Assembly (NCBI RefSeq): GCF_024679095.1
Contig: NC_066549.1
Span: forward strand, 6,196,920 to 6,260,919
Length of the DNA: 64,000 nt
Origin: Eriocheir sinensis
Lineage: Eukaryota > Arthropoda > Malacostraca > Decapoda > Varunidae
Direction of reading: 5' to 3'
Made by a program: the position numbers and the translations under genes. The notes under the pieces were generated by a model. It searched no databases. It was not told the origin of the DNA and saw nothing but the letters and a program-made list of their open reading frames with translations. This document shows, piece by piece, positions 60,770 to 64,000 of this stretch. The first letter of the stretch is position 1. Each line of letters starts with the position of its first letter.

Positions 60770-60836
60770 GTGATATTCTTTGGGGAATGACTAATTATAC
60801 TCCATTGAAGCCGCTAACTTTAATTTTTTTCTTTGT
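60770..60836. repeat. 65-bp dispersed repeat, copy 1
   Basis: ATTATACTCCATTGAAGCCG followed by CTAACTTTA, preceded by TTTGGGGAATGACTA. The same block is at 61,900-61,966 (TTTGGGGGAATGCTTA...), same orientation. Confidence 0.75.
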
Positions 60837-61059
60837 AGACCACGGATTTTGCAACATCTTGAACGGAATCCATTTTTTTACAGTAAAGAAAGCAGCTCAG
60901 GGGGTAATAGATTGATAAATTGAAAGGTATATAGACAGATAAGGATTGGTAGATGGATAAATAGATAGATAGATATAGATAAATAGGCTTAGAGTTATAC
61001 ATCACAGCAAACACTTTGAATCCACTTTTTGTCTTTTTTTCTCTTTATTTTCTTTCCTT

Positions 61060-61060
<1 letters not shown>

Positions 61061-61105
<45 letters not shown>
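61061..61105. repeat. (CT)22 microsatellite
   Basis: Uninterrupted CT. Between here and 61,566 is CpG-moderate DNA with no supported gene. Confidence 0.95.
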
Positions 61106-61108
<3 letters not shown>

Positions 61109-61565
61109 CGCCATTAACAGGCTGGTGGCGTTCAAGACATCCCCAAGAAAGCCAACCAGCGTTATAGGAAGCACAGACACACAAAAAAAGAAAAATATCT
61201 ATCTCCCTACATATCTATCTATCTCCCTATACCTATCTATCTATCTCCTATTCTTCGCGTCTCTGGAGGGGCGGGGGATCAATATGGCGGGCCTCGGGGA
61301 AGAATGGGTCGGGGTCGCTGGGGCGCATAATCTGTAACTTCAACTTATATTACGGTTTGGCCTGACAGGGCGCTATCGTCGGCGGCATCGGACCCTGAAA
61401 CGAGACAGCGTCGTCGCCTCCATCACGCGGGCATAAAAGGGAAGCTTCTTAAATATCGGGGACTCAAAGGAATAGTATCGCCTTTCCGGGTTTTTTTTTT
61501 TTTTTTTTTTTTGTCAAGATCATAACGCACGGACGAACGAACGGACGGGCGAAGGGGCGGACGGA

Positions 61566-61784
<219 letters not shown>

Positions 61785-61899
61785 TACACCATATCAATTC
61801 AATTCAATCTATTCTACTTTTTTTTCCTTTTTAACTTCTACCATTTATTTTTGTGTCCCAAGTTTAATATTTTGAAATTTCATATGCCTTCGTTTTTCT

Positions 61900-61966
61900 G
61901 TATATTTTTTGGGGGAATGCTTAATTATACTCCATTGAAGCCGCTAACTTTATATATTTTTTCTTT
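61900..61966. repeat. 65-bp dispersed repeat, copy 2
   Basis: Second copy of the block at 60,770. Confidence 0.75.
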
Positions 61967-64000
61967 GTTTTCTTCTTTTCCATACTAAATTTAATCTATT
62001 TTCTTCTTCTAAATAAATCTTCTGTCCCTCTCCTGTTGCATCTTAAGTTTATTTCCTGGTCAATTAACTACTACTCTCTACTCTCCTTCTTCTTTTCCCT
62101 TCCTTTACCCTCTTTTTTTTATATCTCTGCCTTGACCGTTCTCTTAACAGGTTTCACGTTCATTATTTTCAAGTTCTACAATCTTTCAATTTCACGCCAG
62201 CAACTTTATAATATTTCTTTATTTTCCTCCTTTCCCCTTACTCATTTTAATCCACCTTCTTCTAAATAATACGCTACTGTCCCTTGCCTGTCGAATGTCG
62301 AGTTTATATCTTGTGCGGTTTAATGTTTCTCTTTTCTAACCTTCTCTTTTTACGTCTATGCCTCTTCTGCTTTCCTCAAGTGCGCGCCTTTTATGCTCTT
62401 TAAATCTTCTATGTCTAATCTTCCATGTAATTTTTTCGCTTGGCCTTTCCTGCCGAATCTTAAGTTAATTTGTTTGTTAATTTTACTAGTTCTCATTTTT
62501 GTTCGGTCTTCATCTAATCCTGTTTTTCGGTCGGTTTGTGTCCTCCCTTAATTTCTTCTTCCACGTTTAATGTTTTCCTCTTTTTTTTAACTAATTTTTC
62601 ATCTTCATTTTAGGTTTCTCCAGTATGAGGCTTCTTCAATTTCCTCTTCTTATAAGTTTGCTGCTATTTTTTTTTTCTTTTTACGTTCTTCCTTAATTAC
62701 TAACTTTTCTTTTTCTCTTCTTTCATCTTAATCAGTTTTCACTTCCTTCTTTCTCTCTCTTTTTATCTTCTTCCTAAATTACTCTTCTTTTTACAATTTT
62801 CTACTATTTTTTTTCTCTTTTTACGTTCTTCTTAATTACTAACTCTTCTTTTTCTCTACTTTCATCTTCCTCAATTACCACCTTCTTCTTTCTCTCTTTC
62901 ATTTTCTTCCTTAATGACCACTTCCTTCTTTCTCTCTCTTTCATCTTCTTCCTTAATTACCACTTCCCTCTTCCTCTCTCTTTTATTTCCTTCCTTAATT
63001 ACCTCTCCCACATAAATGATTCTTCCATTTTCCTCGGCTCGTTTTCTCCCATCACTTTCGGTTCCTCCAATAAAATGTTTTGTTGAGTCTCTTCTTCTTC
63101 CACTTATACGATTTTACAATTCCTACTTTCGCTTTTTTTATTGTTTTCTTCCTTTTTATTTCAAGCTTCTGTTTTTCTTTATTTTCTTGACTTTTTCCTT
63201 CATCACTTCGGTTTCTCTAATACGATTTCTTCTTCTTCAATCTCTTCTTCATTTTCACGATTTTGCTGCTTTTCTTTCACTCTTTATGTTCATTCTTTTA
63301 AAACTCATCTTTCACTCTTATTTTCTCGATTCATTTTTCTTCTTTCACTTTCTTCTTCTCTAATACGATTTCTTCTTCAGTTTCTTCTTACTTTTATATG
63401 ATTTTACGACTTTCACTCTTAATATCATGTTCTTCCTTTTAATTTCTAGTTCCATATTCTTGTTTTTCTCTATTTTTTTTGCCTCATTTTCCTCCATAAC
63501 GTTCGGTTTCTCCAATGCGATTCTTGATAACCTTTTCCTCTTACGGTTTTCCTAATTTTCTTTCGTTCTTTTCATGTTCTTACCAAACATCAAATTCCAC
63601 ACTCTCGTTTTTCTCATATTTTCTTCTCTCGGTTTCTTTTTTCACTCTCAACTTTTGGCTATTTTTTCCGTTTTCTTTATGTTTTCGTCCATCTTCTTGG
63701 TATCTTCTTTGCTCTATGTATCCTCAAGGTATTTCTTCGAGTGTTTTCCGGGTCTTGATTTTTTTTAAGTGTCCTCTTTTAATCCTCGCTCGGGTCTGCT
63801 GTTCCCACCCTCTCATTTGTCGTGCACATTCCACGCATCCCTTCCCCTCCTTTCCACCAATTCCACTAACGTTCCCCTTGTGTAATTGCTCATTTCACAT
63901 ATTTCTCTTTCTGTTTATCTCTATTTATCTTCTATCTATCCATCTATCTATCTATCTACCTCTATCTATCTATCTTTTTATCTATATATCTGCCATTTTC
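61967..64000. repeat. T/C-rich low-complexity DNA
   Basis: Nearly 2 kb dominated by TTCTTC, TTTTC and CTTCCTTAATTACC-type motifs, with several approximate 60-130 bp internal repeats (CTTCCTTAATTACCACTTCC at about 62,900-63,000). It ends in a CTAT array at 63,930-63,985. Phe/Leu/Ser-rich frames result from composition. No gene seen. Confidence 0.7.

Overview
This 64 kb window is eukaryotic nuclear DNA. Introns, tRNA-derived SINEs, CR1 LINE fragments, hAT-like and TTAA-flanked MITEs, a Polinton and very dense long (AG)n/(AC)n arrays fit an arthropod, most likely a decapod crustacean; that taxonomic call is inference from style. There is almost no host coding sequence. The only host exon I can support is the first coding exon of a probable class A GPCR on the minus strand (9,630-9,783), with a four-codon upstream ORF.

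Layout. 0-12.3 kb: degenerate tandem repeats, four hAT-like MITEs with 8-bp target duplications (TSDs), two TTAA-flanked MITEs of one family and one of another, SINE fragments and the GPCR exon. 12.7-31 kb: an 18-bp minisatellite, two blocks of a 20-bp minisatellite, two oppositely oriented blocks of a 15-bp minisatellite, many long dinucleotide tracts, and nested SINEs. 32-41 kb: a long (TA)n, a frameshifted 5'-truncated CR1 reverse transcriptase (36.65-37.74 kb), more MITE and SINE copies, and a SINE insertion with TSD plus a paralogous empty site. 41.6-44.4 kb: a ~138-145 bp satellite. 57-64 kb: a hexamer-based compound repeat and low-complexity pyrimidine-rich DNA.

The standout is at 44,397-56,739. 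A 12.34 kb Polinton/Maverick-type element is almost entirely one giant inverted repeat: two arms of 5,901 and 5,898 bp around a 544-bp unpaired centre. It starts 5'-AG and is flanked by a perfect 6-bp duplication (TATCAT), the Polinton signature. It sits inside the satellite, whose unit continues in register on the far side, so the boundaries and the empty site can be read directly. Each arm holds a decayed protein-primed DNA polymerase B, a fragment of a CR1 endonuclease, and five ~343-395 bp subterminal repeats with GT tracts. The centre holds a truncated adenovirus-type cysteine protease remnant. No integrase, ATPase or capsid gene is seen. The structure resembles a snap-back or defective replicative form, or an element remodelled by inverted duplication after insertion.

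A second notable system is a 241-bp TTAA-flanked, CCC-ended MITE with three copies. Its interior is derived from the reverse-transcriptase domain of a CR1 retrotransposon, i.e. a DNA transposon that captured a retrotransposon coding fragment. Boundaries of diverged repeats are approximate unless a TSD is given. Many apparent long ORFs are translations of simple repeats and are not annotated as genes.
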